A stretch of DNA of 27,386 nucleotides from Mollicutes bacterium (GCA_003566505.1 PXDA01000034.1:1-27386); one strand, 5' to 3'; shown: positions 1-7,935, counted from the stretch's first letter. The notes: generated by a model not told the origin, from the sequence alone. A program made the numbers and translations.

Positions 1-452
1 AAATCTTTGGGCAATTGTTTTCGTTCCTTTAAACGACAAACATAAGTTTCCGGATAATCTAACTGATATTGGTCACAAATTTGATAAAAATTGTCTTTAT
101 TTTCTAATTTTTCATGCAATTCCCAGCCAATATATGGTACAACAAAATATTTTTGTAATTTCTCTTTATATTTAGCAATTAATTCTGTATAACGATCACC
201 ACATGAAACTAAAATTAATTTTTCGTATTTTTTTTGATATAATTCACCAATTTTTAAAATTTCTGATAAAAACACTTCATCACTATCAAAATTAGCAAAA
301 ACTTGCACATCAACAATACGACTATAACGTGTTGGATACATCCGCTTTTTGCCCAAAGCTAATGGTTTCACACCATAAGCCTGATGAAATGACTTCGCCA
401 TACTGTAAGCATTTTTATCAGTTCCTAGGATTATTGGCTTAAATTTTTTCAT
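1..452 (-). CDS. ATP-grasp ligase, D-aspartate ligase-like (partial, C-terminus outside window)
   Basis: The ATG is at 450-452 and the frame is open to the left edge, giving about 150 N-terminal residues. The opening (MKKFKPIILGTDKNAYSMA), followed by PTRYSRIVDV, then ILVSCGDRYTELI and VVPYIGWELHEKL, closely resembles from memory the N-terminal domain of the Enterococcus faecium D-aspartate ligase (Aslfm), an ATP-grasp enzyme that adds D-Asp to the lysine side chain of the peptidoglycan precursor in the cytoplasm. The ATP-grasp catalytic core itself lies beyond the window, so substrate choice cannot be judged. A GGGTGAT ribosome site lies just upstream and the gene begins 11 bases after the HD gene's stop, so it is the third gene of a transglutaminase-like/HD/ligase operon. 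Related carboxylate-amine ligases for other substrates remain possible. Confidence 0.72.
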   Translation of the reverse strand, partial: MKKFKPIILGTDKNAYSMAKSFHQAYGVKPLALGKKRMYPTRYSRIVDVQVFANFDSDEVFLSEILKIGELYQKKYEKLILVSCGDRYTELIAKYKEKLQKYFVVPYIGWELHEKLENKDNFYQICDQYQLDYPETYVCRLKERKQLPKD

Positions 453-463
453 TGTATCACCCT

Positions 464-1216
464 TTAAACAGCATTTTCTGTTTTCTGACTGTAATAATCT
501 AAATATTTCATAATTTTTTGTCGCACTAAATTAAAATCAAAGTTATATGGTTTATTATATTTATTCATAATTATTTCCAAATATTTAGTATTTTTCAAAT
601 AATCAAAACTAAAATGAAAATTTAAATCATAAACAAAAGCTAAAAATAATAATAACTGATCAGCCAAAGTTTTCATATCACGATAATCAATCGGTTTTTC
701 AGCTATAAAATTTTGCCAAACAAGCGGCGAAACTTCAAAGCCCGCTTTCCAAAAAACAATTTCATCATTGGCCGTTAAATAAAAAATATCCAATTTATCA
801 GCATCACGAATTATTTTTGCAAATAACCGCTCTCTTTTATTATAATTTGCCGCTATATTTTTTTTATTATGATTAGCAATCGCCTTCGCGATAACCGCAA
901 AATTATTTTCCTTATTATAAAATTGATAAATTAAATTTTCATCAAATAAAAGGTAGACACCAAAATCAGCATGATCCATATATTTGTCATCGGTGCTATC
1001 ATAATCTTCCACTTGTTGGAATCTACCAATATCATGCAAAAGACCAATAACGTAGGCTAACTCTTGATCTTCTTCTGATAATTGTAATGATACAGCAATT
1101 TTTTCTGCTAACTCAGCTACCCGATAAGCATGATGATATTTCAAATCAATCATCGGTATTTGTTGATCATATTTTTTCACATAAGCCGCAAAAGTTTCAT
1201 TTAAATGTTTTCTCAT
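464..1216 (-). CDS. HD-domain metal-dependent phosphohydrolase
   Basis: This is a 250-residue soluble protein with a full HD-superfamily metal site: His28/29 in KYHHAYRVAELA, the HD pair at 61-62 in GLLHDIGRF, a later His in ANHNKKN (about 116), and an Asp in IRDADKLD (138-140). The family hydrolyses phosphate esters, often of nucleotides; the substrate here cannot be read. I chose the ATG at 1216 because GGTGA lies seven bases upstream and it leaves a 16-base gap after the upstream stop; a longer frame up to 1288 would overlap the transglutaminase-like gene and adds a lysine-rich run that looks like noise. It sits between the transglutaminase-like gene and the D-Asp-ligase-like gene in one operon. 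The domain call is firm and the role is unknown. Confidence 0.82.
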   Translation of the reverse strand: MRKHLNETFAAYVKKYDQQIPMIDLKYHHAYRVAELAEKIAVSLQLSEEDQELAYVIGLLHDIGRFQQVEDYDSTDDKYMDHADFGVYLLFDENLIYQFYNKENNFAVIAKAIANHNKKNIAANYNKRERLFAKIIRDADKLDIFYLTANDEIVFWKAGFEVSPLVWQNFIAEKPIDYRDMKTLADQLLLFLAFVYDLNFHFSFDYLKNTKYLEIIMNKYNKPYNFDFNLVRQKIMKYLDYYSQKTENAV

Positions 1217-1232
1217 AACTTTCACCAATTTT

Positions 1233-1868
1233 TTAATACCCTTTTTGTTTTTGCACTTTTTCTTCATCAAAAGCATGATGCGGACCAATTTGTTTTAATG
1301 ATTCATTATCCAAAAAACAAAAAGCCATGGCATCTAAACCTTGATCACGATTAAATATTCCATACGTAATATCAACCTGTCCTTTTTCTTCATCAAGTGT
1401 TACCACATTCCAAGTATGTTGTAAATAAATTCCTTTTTCTTCATTAATTAACTTAGTCGCCCCCGTTATTTTTTCGCAATCAATTTGTAACTTGACACAT
1501 AAATCATTAAAAGCACTCGCAATGCCAGCACAAGATCCTTTACCAAGTAAAATAGGAGCATATTTTTCTTGAGACCCTATCCCCCATTTATTCCAATAAG
1601 GATGCGAAACAGGATTAACATAACCATTTTCATTAACATGATCTAAAACTTCATAATCATAACTAATATTATTGATAAAATATTGATATAACCAACGCAA
1701 TTTTTGCAAAGGCGAAAAATCTTCATTAATTAACCCACTAATATCTTCTAATTTTTTTTCATATTCTTTTTCCCGCGTAAGATAAAAGGCTTCACTTTCA
1801 GCAAAAAACTCTTCTTCAGTAGTTGCTTCACCCTTACTATTATAGTATTGTGTTATTTCAATATCCAT
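1233..1868 (-). CDS. Transglutaminase-like (cysteine protease fold) protein
   Basis: This is a 211-residue protein without signal peptide or membrane segment. The papain-like transglutaminase triad is visible: Cys113 in LGKGSCAGIASAF, His151 in LQHTWNVV, Asp166 in VDITYG. The region before it (LQKLRWLYQYFINNISYD) matches the usual helix and NxSYD lead-in of bacterial transglutaminase-like domains. Members act as proteases, amidases or cross-linkers, and the sequence does not tell which. It is the first gene of a three-gene operon, with an extended -10-like TGTTAAAAT about 20 bases before the ATG and a GCGGTGAG ribosome site. The combination with a D-Asp-ligase-like gene could hint at wall work, but the lack of a signal peptide argues for a cytoplasmic role. 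Confidence 0.75.
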   Translation of the reverse strand: MDIEITQYYNSKGEATTEEEFFAESEAFYLTREKEYEKKLEDISGLINEDFSPLQKLRWLYQYFINNISYDYEVLDHVNENGYVNPVSHPYWNKWGIGSQEKYAPILLGKGSCAGIASAFNDLCVKLQIDCEKITGATKLINEEKGIYLQHTWNVVTLDEEKGQVDITYGIFNRDQGLDAMAFCFLDNESLKQIGPHHAFDEEKVQKQKGY

Positions 1869-1901
1869 TTTCTCACCGCTTTTATTTTAACATAATTTCT
1901 A

Positions 1902-1933
1902 TAAAAAAAGGAGTATTTTATATTGCAATACCC
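1902..1933 (-). terminator. Intrinsic terminator of trpS
   Basis: On the minus strand GGGTATT (ending at the trpS stop region) pairs with AATACTC around a loop that contains the TAA stop, followed by CCTTTTTTT. The stem therefore overlaps the last codons of trpS. It separates trpS from the transglutaminase-like operon. Confidence 0.7.
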
Positions 1934-2907
1934 ATTTTTTCTTTAATAAAATCTAATTTTTTTTGCGCCCTTGCCTCAGCCGCCTTAGCTCCTTCATGTA
2001 AAATTGTTATTAATTCTTCACTTTCACGATATTTTTGATATTTTGCTTGAAAATTTAACAAAAATTTTTCCACTTCATCAGCGACTTTTTCTTTAAAAAC
2101 ACCATAATTACAATCACCAAATTCTTTTTCAACTTCTTTAATAGAGCAATCACGTAAAGTAGCCAAAATAGTTATTAAATTACTAATGCCTGGTTTATTT
2201 TTTTCATCATATTTTACTTTATTATCACTATCAGTAACCGCTGACATTATTTTTTTACGCGTTGTTTTAACATCATCTAAAACAAAAATAGTTCCCTTAT
2301 CATCAAGCGGAGCTGATTTACTCATTTTTTCAGTTGGATTTTGCAAATCCATAATTCGATGCCCGTTTTCAGGAATATAATATTCTGGCAGTTTAAATAT
2401 TTCACCATACCTTTTATTTAAGCGTTCACCTAAATCACGAGTAATTTCAATATGCTGTTTTTGATCCGAACCAACTGGAACAACCTCAGCATCATATAAT
2501 AAAATATCAGCCGCCATTAAAGTTGGATAAATAAAAAGTCCTAAATCAACGCTATTGCCCGCTTTTGCTTTTTTTGATTTATACTGTGTCATGCGTGATA
2601 GTTCGCCAACACGACATTGAAAAGCTACCAAAAAACCTAAAACACTATGTTCGTTAACGCTACTTTGCACAAAAAACTTTGTATGTTTTGGATCCACACC
2701 ACATGCTAAATAAATAGCCGCTAAATCTAAAATAATTTTATTAATTTTTTTTGGTTCTTGATAAGTTGTCAAGCCATGCAAATCAGCAATAAAAATAAAA
2801 GAATCATGCTGCTCTTGCAGACTAACAAAATTTTTAATCGCACCTATGTAATTTCCCAACGTAAAATTACCGGTTGGTTGCACCCCTGTTATCATTGTTT
2901 TTTTCAT
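1918..2907 (-). CDS. trpS: Tryptophan--tRNA ligase
   Basis: This is a 329-residue class Ic synthetase, the normal length for bacterial TrpRS, that charges tRNA-Trp in the cytoplasm. The HIGH-type signature is TLGNY at 16-20 after GVQPTGNF; the KMSKS loop is intact at 194-198; GSDQKQHIE (about 147-155) is the usual TrpRS motif that follows the active site. The ATG at 2907 has AAGGAGG nine bases upstream. The gene stands alone behind a Trp-specific T-box leader and its own promoter, and an intrinsic terminator overlaps its stop codon. Confidence 0.97.
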   Translation of the reverse strand: MKKTMITGVQPTGNFTLGNYIGAIKNFVSLQEQHDSFIFIADLHGLTTYQEPKKINKIILDLAAIYLACGVDPKHTKFFVQSSVNEHSVLGFLVAFQCRVGELSRMTQYKSKKAKAGNSVDLGLFIYPTLMAADILLYDAEVVPVGSDQKQHIEITRDLGERLNKRYGEIFKLPEYYIPENGHRIMDLQNPTEKMSKSAPLDDKGTIFVLDDVKTTRKKIMSAVTDSDNKVKYDEKNKPGISNLITILATLRDCSIKEVEKEFGDCNYGVFKEKVADEVEKFLLNFQAKYQKYRESEELITILHEGAKAAEARAQKKLDFIKEKMGIAI

Positions 2908-2923
2908 TTTCTTCCTCCTTAAT

Positions 2924-3126
2924 AAAAAAATGCCCCAAATAGGACAAAAGACTTGTTATACCACCTAAAAAAGTAAGATATCTCCTAATAACGATGGGAA
3001 ACCGTCCTTTCCTACTTGTTTCAAAAAGGCTCTCCTTAGTCCATTCAACTATTTTTTGGTTACAATTTCACACCAACCAATTGCTCTCTTTAACCTTTCA
3101 TAGCATACTATTCTAAATCAACGATT
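2924..3126 (-). promoter_or_regulatory. T-box leader, Trp specifier, upstream of trpS
   Basis: The leader shows a specifier loop with TGG at 3041-3043 (minus strand GAATGGACTAAGGAG), an AGAGAG/GGTTGGTG stretch typical of stem I, and a T-box-like AGGTGGTA at 2959-2966. It ends in a small hairpin TGTCC/GGGCA at 2931-2945 and seven Ts, followed by the trpS ribosome site. Uncharged tRNA-Trp should stabilise the antiterminator. The T-box core departs from the usual GGTGGTACCGCG after GGTGGTA, unlike the tyrS leader in the same window, so this is a divergent example. Confidence 0.85.
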
Positions 3127-3132
3127 TTTATT

Positions 3133-3161
3133 AATATATCGTATTTAACCCCAAATGTCAA
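3133..3161 (-). promoter_or_regulatory. Promoter of the trpS T-box transcript
   Basis: A perfect -35 TTGACA (3156-3161) is 17 bases from -10 TATATT (3133-3138). The TGA stop of the upstream GGDEF/HD-GYP gene lies inside the TTGACA, so there is no spacer between units and no terminator is visible. Confidence 0.8.
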
Positions 3162-4567
3162 ACATTGCTCTTATGCATTAATTCGACAAAAACTTTCACA
3201 ATATATGGATCAAATTGTTTGCCTGCTTCTCTTTTTAATTCTGATACTGCCTCTTTTTTTGTTCGCTTGGCTTTATAAACTCTACGCGCTGTCATTGCCT
3301 CATAAGCATCTGCTACTGCAATAATACGAGCGGGCAGGGGGATATTCTTTCCTTTCAAGCCATGTGGATAACCTTTACCATCCCATCTCTCATGGTGATA
3401 GAGCACATATTCCGCTAAAGCAACATACTCATCAGCCGATTTTAATATTTGGTAACCTATTTCCGGGTGACGATAAATTAATGCATATTCTTTATCACTT
3501 AGCTTCTTCTTTTTTACTAAATCTTCAGGAAAAATAATTTTACCAATATCATGCAAAATAGCAGCAGTTTTTAGTTCCTCTTTTTCCCTTTTGTTAAGTT
3601 GCAAATATGAAGCTATCATTTCACAAAACTTTGTTACTCTTTCATTGTGAATTTGTTCTTGCTTATATTTACCATTAACACTCGTTATAATATCATCAAT
3701 CATATTTTTACGTATCGTTTTAGTAGTCCTAATTTTATTTTTATACATTTTACTATCAGCAATTGCTTTTATTTCATTCATATTTTCTTTTTCATTATTT
3801 TTAATAGCATAACCAATCGCCAGTGAAATTTTAATCACACCATCAATCTTTTTTAAACTTGTTTTAGTTATTTTTTCTTGCAAATACGCCATTTCTTGTT
3901 CGTCAGTTTTTGGAACAATAAGCGCAAACTCATCACCACCGGTACGGCAAATAATAATTTTTTTGACACAAATATTACGCAAAATTTGTGCTACTTGTTT
4001 TAATAATTCATCGCCTTTATCATGCCCAAAAATATCATTTGTTAATTTCAAACCATTAACATCTAAAAACATAATACCTAATGGTAAATTAGCTTTATTA
4101 TCTAATTGAGCAATTATTTTTTCCATATAACGACGATTATATAATGATGTTAGATAATCACAATAACTTAAACTTTCAATTTCTTTTAATTTTGTTCTTT
4201 TTTCCATAGCATCACGAAAAGCAACCACAATTCCTTTTATTTTTTTATTTTTATCACGAATAAAGTTTATCGTTTGCTCAATCGGAATTTCATCATTATT
4301 TTTTATTTTTAAAACTGTTTCGGTTTCACGATCAATAATACTTTTTTTTGATTTTGGTTTTTCTAATTTTACCAAAAAATTACAAAGATTATTATCAGCG
4401 GCATTATAAACTTTATCAATCTTTTCACCTACTGCATCAGAGTATTTCCAACCAGTTAATTTTTCAGCTTGCGGATTTATGGCTATTATTGTGCCTTTTT
4501 CATCAGTTGCTATTATTCCTTCACCAACTGAGTCCAGTGTTGCCTCTAATATTTTGTCTTCCATCAT
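3158..4567 (-). CDS. PAS-GGDEF-HD-GYP protein (c-di-GMP synthesis/breakdown)
   Basis: This 469-residue soluble protein has three domains: a PAS sensor (about 1-120, with NPQAEKLTGW typical of PAS), a GGDEF diguanylate cyclase domain (about 130-285, intact GGDEF at 210-214 and the DVNGLKLTNDIFGH metal/nucleotide loop), and an HD-GYP phosphodiesterase domain (about 295-465, HD at 339-340 and HHERWDGKGYP at 391-401). Both catalytic motifs look intact, so it could make and degrade cyclic di-GMP. No RxxD inhibitory site is seen five residues before GGDEF. There is no membrane segment, so the PAS domain must read a cytoplasmic cue. The start has AAAGGTAG upstream; two ATGs are adjacent (4567 and 4564). 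It ends with TGA. Confidence 0.93.
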   Translation of the reverse strand: MMEDKILEATLDSVGEGIIATDEKGTIIAINPQAEKLTGWKYSDAVGEKIDKVYNAADNNLCNFLVKLEKPKSKKSIIDRETETVLKIKNNDEIPIEQTINFIRDKNKKIKGIVVAFRDAMEKRTKLKEIESLSYCDYLTSLYNRRYMEKIIAQLDNKANLPLGIMFLDVNGLKLTNDIFGHDKGDELLKQVAQILRNICVKKIIICRTGGDEFALIVPKTDEQEMAYLQEKITKTSLKKIDGVIKISLAIGYAIKNNEKENMNEIKAIADSKMYKNKIRTTKTIRKNMIDDIITSVNGKYKQEQIHNERVTKFCEMIASYLQLNKREKEELKTAAILHDIGKIIFPEDLVKKKKLSDKEYALIYRHPEIGYQILKSADEYVALAEYVLYHHERWDGKGYPHGLKGKNIPLPARIIAVADAYEAMTARRVYKAKRTKKEAVSELKREAGKQFDPYIVKVFVELMHKSNV

Positions 4568-4604
4568 CTATTTCTACCTTTCTTATTTTTTTATTGGTAC
4601 TCAA

Positions 4605-4610
4605 ATTATA
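4605..4610 (-). promoter_or_regulatory. Likely -10 element for the GGDEF/HD-GYP gene
   Basis: TATAAT is seen about 38 bases upstream of the start codon. The -35 position falls inside the hsp20 terminator hairpin and reads TTGGTG, a poor match, so the promoter is weak or needs another factor. Confidence 0.5.
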
Positions 4611-4611
4611 T

Positions 4612-4644
4612 CACAAAAAAAAATAAGCACCAATTTGGTGCTTA
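4612..4644 (-). terminator. Intrinsic terminator of hsp20
   Basis: Minus-strand TAAGCACCAATTTGGTGCTTA-type inverted repeat at 4624-4644 begins at the hsp20 stop codon and is followed by a run of Ts (4612-4623). Confidence 0.85.
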
Positions 4645-5034
4645 CTCAATCGGAATTAATCTTGTTTTTGTTTCAACCTCTTCTTTTGGAAAAGTTAATT
4701 GCAATGTGCCATCTTCAAATTTCGCTTTGATTTTATTTTCATCAAGATCTCCAACATAGTAACTTCTCGTTAGTTCACCATAAAATCTTTCTCTCTTAAT
4801 ATAATTTGCCTTCTTATCTTCATCCTCATCAGCTTTTTTAGCCGTAATTGTAACATAACCACTATCATAATCTACTTGCACTTCATCTTTTTTAAAACCA
4901 GGCACATCGACTTCAATGACATAATTACCATCTTTTTCATAAATATCTGAGCGCATTGTCATATTGTGTTTTTTCCTCTCGAAGAGGTCGTCAAACAAAC
5001 TACCAAAAAAAGGATCACGTGTCATTAAATCCAT
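4642..5034 (-). CDS. Hsp20/alpha-crystallin small heat shock protein
   Basis: This 130-residue protein is an ATP-independent holdase chaperone of the cytoplasm. The alpha-crystallin domain spans about 28-120: it begins with MRSDIYEKDGNYVIEVDVPG, has the conserved KDEV strand and the ERFYGELTRSY segment, and ends with KFEDGTLQLTFPK; a short IPIE tail contains the IxI-like motif used for oligomer assembly. The N-terminal MDLMTRDPFFGSLFDDLF is typical of the family. Ribosome site CGGAGGTGA. It is a single-gene unit with a promoter overlapped by a CIRCE element and its own terminator, so control by HrcA is expected. Confidence 0.95.
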   Translation of the reverse strand: MDLMTRDPFFGSLFDDLFERKKHNMTMRSDIYEKDGNYVIEVDVPGFKKDEVQVDYDSGYVTITAKKADEDEDKKANYIKRERFYGELTRSYYVGDLDENKIKAKFEDGTLQLTFPKEEVETKTRLIPIE

Positions 5035-5055
5035 ATTATCACCTCCGTCATTTTA

Positions 5056-5084
5056 ATAGTAACAAAACCTTTAGCACTTGTCAA
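5056..5084 (-). promoter_or_regulatory. Promoter of hsp20
   Basis: -35 TTGACA (5079-5084) and -10 TACTAT (5056-5061) are separated by 17 bases. The TGA stop of lplA is within the TTGACA, so the promoter lies partly inside the preceding gene's end. Confidence 0.8.
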
Positions 5085-5097
5085 GTCCGAGTGCTAT
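5071..5097. promoter_or_regulatory. CIRCE operator (HrcA site)
   Basis: TTAGCACTT, nine bases, GAGTGCTAT: this matches the CIRCE consensus TTAGCACTC-N9-GAGTGCTAA with one change in each arm. It covers the -35 box of hsp20 and the last codons of lplA, so bound HrcA would block hsp20 transcription. No hrcA gene is in the window. Confidence 0.92.
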
Positions 5098-5788
5098 TTT
5101 TTTTATATTTTTGCTCATATAATTTTTTTGCTAAATCCTTTTCATATTTAGTTAATTGACCAGACTCTAGTCTTATATTTTTCTTTTTCAATTCCTTTAC
5201 AAAACCGGTATGCATTTTTTCCAACAGCAAAGACATATTTATTTTTTGTTTTAAAACTTTATTCAAAGCATTTATATGTGGATTTTCATTATCAATAATA
5301 AGCGTTCCCTGCTGTAAAACAACTCCGTGTTTATTTGTTTGTGCATTACCAGAAATTTTCTTGCCATCCACCTCAATATCATATGGATTTTCATTTAAAT
5401 AACAATCATTAGCTTTTTTTTGATAATCTTTATTGCTATATTGAGCGGTTACTCCTAATTCTTTTAATCCTGCCAATAACATATCACCAATATAATAATA
5501 ATTTCGATCTATATCAAATAATTCACCTTTTTGCGCCATTACTACCATATAAGTAAAATCATTATTATGAAATACTGCTGAACCACCTGTTAAACGTCGC
5601 ACGCAAGCTGCAAATTTTTTTTCATAGTTTTGATGACAACCGATAGTAGTTATCGGTGTTTGAAAAGCATAAAAACGAACCGTATCAGGCACCCTGCCCT
5701 CAATACGAGCAATCATTATTGCTTCATCAATCGCCATTTGCATAGCACCATCAGCTGTCATAAAATTAATAAATCGCCATTTATTCAT
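5081..5788 (-). CDS. lplA: Lipoate--protein ligase
   Basis: This 235-residue protein belongs to the BPL/LplA family that activates lipoate (or octanoate) with ATP and attaches it to a lysine of a lipoyl domain. RRLTGGSAVFH (65-74) is the substrate-binding motif, and the catalytic Lys is in DGKKISGNAQ (near 144). The ATG at 5788 gives the typical MNKWRFI opening and overlaps lipA's end by eight bases; an upstream in-frame ATG at 5809 would overlap lipA more. It lacks the separate C-terminal accessory domain of E. coli LplA, as in LplJ- or LipM/LipL-like enzymes. It is the last gene of the cysS-to-lplA run, next to the lipoyl carrier gene and lipA, and its stop codon lies in the hsp20 -35 box. 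Confidence 0.9.
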   Translation of the reverse strand: MNKWRFINFMTADGAMQMAIDEAIMIARIEGRVPDTVRFYAFQTPITTIGCHQNYEKKFAACVRRLTGGSAVFHNNDFTYMVVMAQKGELFDIDRNYYYIGDMLLAGLKELGVTAQYSNKDYQKKANDCYLNENPYDIEVDGKKISGNAQTNKHGVVLQQGTLIIDNENPHINALNKVLKQKINMSLLLEKMHTGFVKELKKKNIRLESGQLTKYEKDLAKKLYEQKYKKNSTRT

Positions 5789-6599
5789 GATAATAACCAT
5801 CCCTTGCACGATATGAACTACGTACCAACGGACCCGCTGCTACATATTGAAAACCCATTTGATAAGCCATTTCTTTAATTTCGGCAAATAATTCTTCACT
5901 ATAATATTTTTGCACTGGTGCTTTTTTATCACTAGGCGGAAGATATTGACCAATCGTTATTATATCAACGCCTACAGCACGCAAATCTTGTAATGTCATT
6001 TTAATATCAGTCATATCTTCCCCAAAACCAACCATTAAACCTGATTTTTTCTTAACCTTATTTACTTTTTGCAATAACATTAAAGAACGATCATAATTTC
6101 CTTGCGGACGCAATTTTGGAAAATAATTACGTACTACCTCAATATTATGATTTAAAACATCGGGTTTTGCTCTTAATATTTTCGCCAATGCCTCCCAATT
6201 ACCATTTAAATCTGATATTAATACTTCTATTTTCACATGGGGATTTTTTCTTCGAATTGCTTCCATTACGGATACTATATACTCAGCACCACCATCTATT
6301 AAATCATCACGTGTCACTTGTGTTAAAACAACATAATTTAACTGTAAATCAGCAATTGTTTGCAAAATTTTTACAATCTCACTTTCATCAACCATTCCTG
6401 GTATTCCGCTTGTTACATTACAGTAATGACAATTACGGGTACAAATATTTCCCAACAACAAAAAAGTTGCTGTCTTGGCAGCAAAGCATTCGTAACGATT
6501 GGGACAATTAGCTGCTTGGCAAATAGTATTTACATGATGTATTTTTTGATAATTTTTTAAATATGCCAAGCGATTAAATTCATTCAACTTAATATTCAT
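5781..6599 (-). CDS. lipA: Lipoyl synthase (radical SAM)
   Basis: This 272-residue enzyme inserts two sulfurs into an octanoyl group on a lipoyl-domain lysine. Both iron-sulfur clusters are visible: the auxiliary cluster cysteines 27, 32 and 38 in CQAANCPNRYEC and the radical SAM CxxxCxxC at 53, 57, 60 in CTRNCHYC. The C-terminal Ser ligand lies in VRSSYRARDGYY. It is slightly shorter than many LipA proteins because the N-terminal extension is short. The ATG at 6599 has GGTGTCAA upstream, overlapping the stop region of the flavoprotein gene 11 bases away, and its 3' end overlaps lplA, so the three are translationally coupled. Having both LipA and an LplA-type ligase allows de novo synthesis as well as salvage. 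Confidence 0.95.
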   Translation of the reverse strand: MNIKLNEFNRLAYLKNYQKIHHVNTICQAANCPNRYECFAAKTATFLLLGNICTRNCHYCNVTSGIPGMVDESEIVKILQTIADLQLNYVVLTQVTRDDLIDGGAEYIVSVMEAIRRKNPHVKIEVLISDLNGNWEALAKILRAKPDVLNHNIEVVRNYFPKLRPQGNYDRSLMLLQKVNKVKKKSGLMVGFGEDMTDIKMTLQDLRAVGVDIITIGQYLPPSDKKAPVQKYYSEELFAEIKEMAYQMGFQYVAAGPLVRSSYRARDGYYHE

Positions 6600-6609
6600 T
6601 TGACACCAA

Positions 6610-7926
6610 CTAATTATTTTTTAAAAAGGTTACTTTTTTTTCAGCAATAATAGCAGCAACACTTAAAGGTTCAAAAACGGAAACCGTTGCCGGATTATAA
6701 CAAGTTTCTAATTTTGACAGTTCATTGACTGTCATTTTTTGTTTTATCGCTAAAGACAATAAATCTAATCGTCCTACTATTTCACCATGCGCAATTATTT
6801 GACCACCCAAAATAACACCTTCACGATCAAAAATTAATTTTATAATTATTTTTTCTTTTTCACTATAGTATTTAGCTCGTAAATTATCACGATATTTAAC
6901 ACTTAATACTTCTAAACCCATTGCTTGGGCACGGTTTTCAGTCAGGCCTACAGAACCAACATAAATATCACCCATTTTAGAAACAGTATTATTAACAACT
7001 GCTTCGCCTGCTTGAGTAAATCCACAAATATTTGCTGCCAACATCCGCGCTTGTAAAACAGCTAGCGAACCTAATTGACTAACAATTTTTGCATCACTAT
7101 TAAATTCTTTTTGCTCAATGCAATCACCAATAGCATAAATATTTTCACGAGAAGTTTGAAAAAATTCATCAACAACAATTCCCTTATTAACTTTTAATGA
7201 CAATTTTTGAGCAATTTCAGCATTAACTCGAAATCCTGTACAAACAAACAGCTTATCAAAAATTACTTCTTTATTTTCTAAAATAACACGATTATCTTTA
7301 ATTTCTTTTATGTGAGCCACTACTTCAACATTTAATTCTTTAAAAAAATCTAATAACTCTTGGGCGATGTCTTTATCAAGCATATTAGTTAGAATATTTT
7401 GTTCCTTTTCAATTAATGTTACTTCCTCACCTTTTTCTTTTAATGCACAAGCAAGTTCCATGCCAATCATACCAGCACCAATAATAACTGATTTACTATC
7501 TTCATTAATATTTGCTTTAATCTTTTTAACATCATCAATTGTTTTCAATTGATAATAATCATGCTCTGAAAGTCCTTTTATTTTCGGTATAAAAGATACA
7601 CCACCAGTAGCAATAATTAATTTGTCATATTCAATTTCCTTTTCTTGATCATTGTTTTTATAAAAAACTTTACTGGCATTAACATCATATACTTCACTAT
7701 TTAATAAAATTTTTATATTATTCTTTTCGTAATCTTCCTTTTGATAAATAAAAACCTTCTCCACAGATGGAATTTCATCATTAATTAAATAAGGTAGGGC
7801 GCATGGCGAATAATCATAATAACTACTTTTCTCAATTATTATGATTTCCATTTCTTTATCTAATTTACGTAATTCAAAAGCACAACTTGTGCCAGCGCTG
7901 CCACCACCAATTATAACAACCCGCAT
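6610..7926 (-). CDS. FAD/NAD(P)-dependent disulfide reductase, CoA-disulfide reductase/NADH oxidase-like
   Basis: This is a 438-residue protein with an N-terminal FAD Rossmann motif (VVIIGGGSAGTSCAFEL, 3-19), a single redox Cys42 in DYSPCALPYLI as in CoA-disulfide reductase, NADH oxidase and NADH peroxidase, an NAD-binding GAGMIGMELA near 155, a second FAD motif IYAIGDCIE, and the C-terminal dimerisation domain with the LETCYNPATVSV segment typical of the class. Such enzymes move electrons from NAD(P)H to a Cys sulfenate, CoA disulfide or oxygen. Ribosome site TAGGAGG. It sits between the GcvH-like carrier and lipA, nine bases after the carrier's stop. That placement suggests it may reduce the lipoyl carrier, taking the place of lipoamide dehydrogenase; this is inference, and NADH oxidase activity is the conservative alternative. 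Confidence 0.88.
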   Translation of the reverse strand: MRVVIIGGGSAGTSCAFELRKLDKEMEIIIIEKSSYYDYSPCALPYLINDEIPSVEKVFIYQKEDYEKNNIKILLNSEVYDVNASKVFYKNNDQEKEIEYDKLIIATGGVSFIPKIKGLSEHDYYQLKTIDDVKKIKANINEDSKSVIIGAGMIGMELACALKEKGEEVTLIEKEQNILTNMLDKDIAQELLDFFKELNVEVVAHIKEIKDNRVILENKEVIFDKLFVCTGFRVNAEIAQKLSLKVNKGIVVDEFFQTSRENIYAIGDCIEQKEFNSDAKIVSQLGSLAVLQARMLAANICGFTQAGEAVVNNTVSKMGDIYVGSVGLTENRAQAMGLEVLSVKYRDNLRAKYYSEKEKIIIKLIFDREGVILGGQIIAHGEIVGRLDLLSLAIKQKMTVNELSKLETCYNPATVSVFEPLSVAAIIAEKKVTFLKNN

Positions 7927-7935
7927 AAAAACCTC

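Noticed and set aside
1217..1288. Longer N-terminus for the HD protein
   Set aside because: It would overlap the transglutaminase-like gene and is lysine-rich noise; the ATG at 1216 has a good ribosome site.
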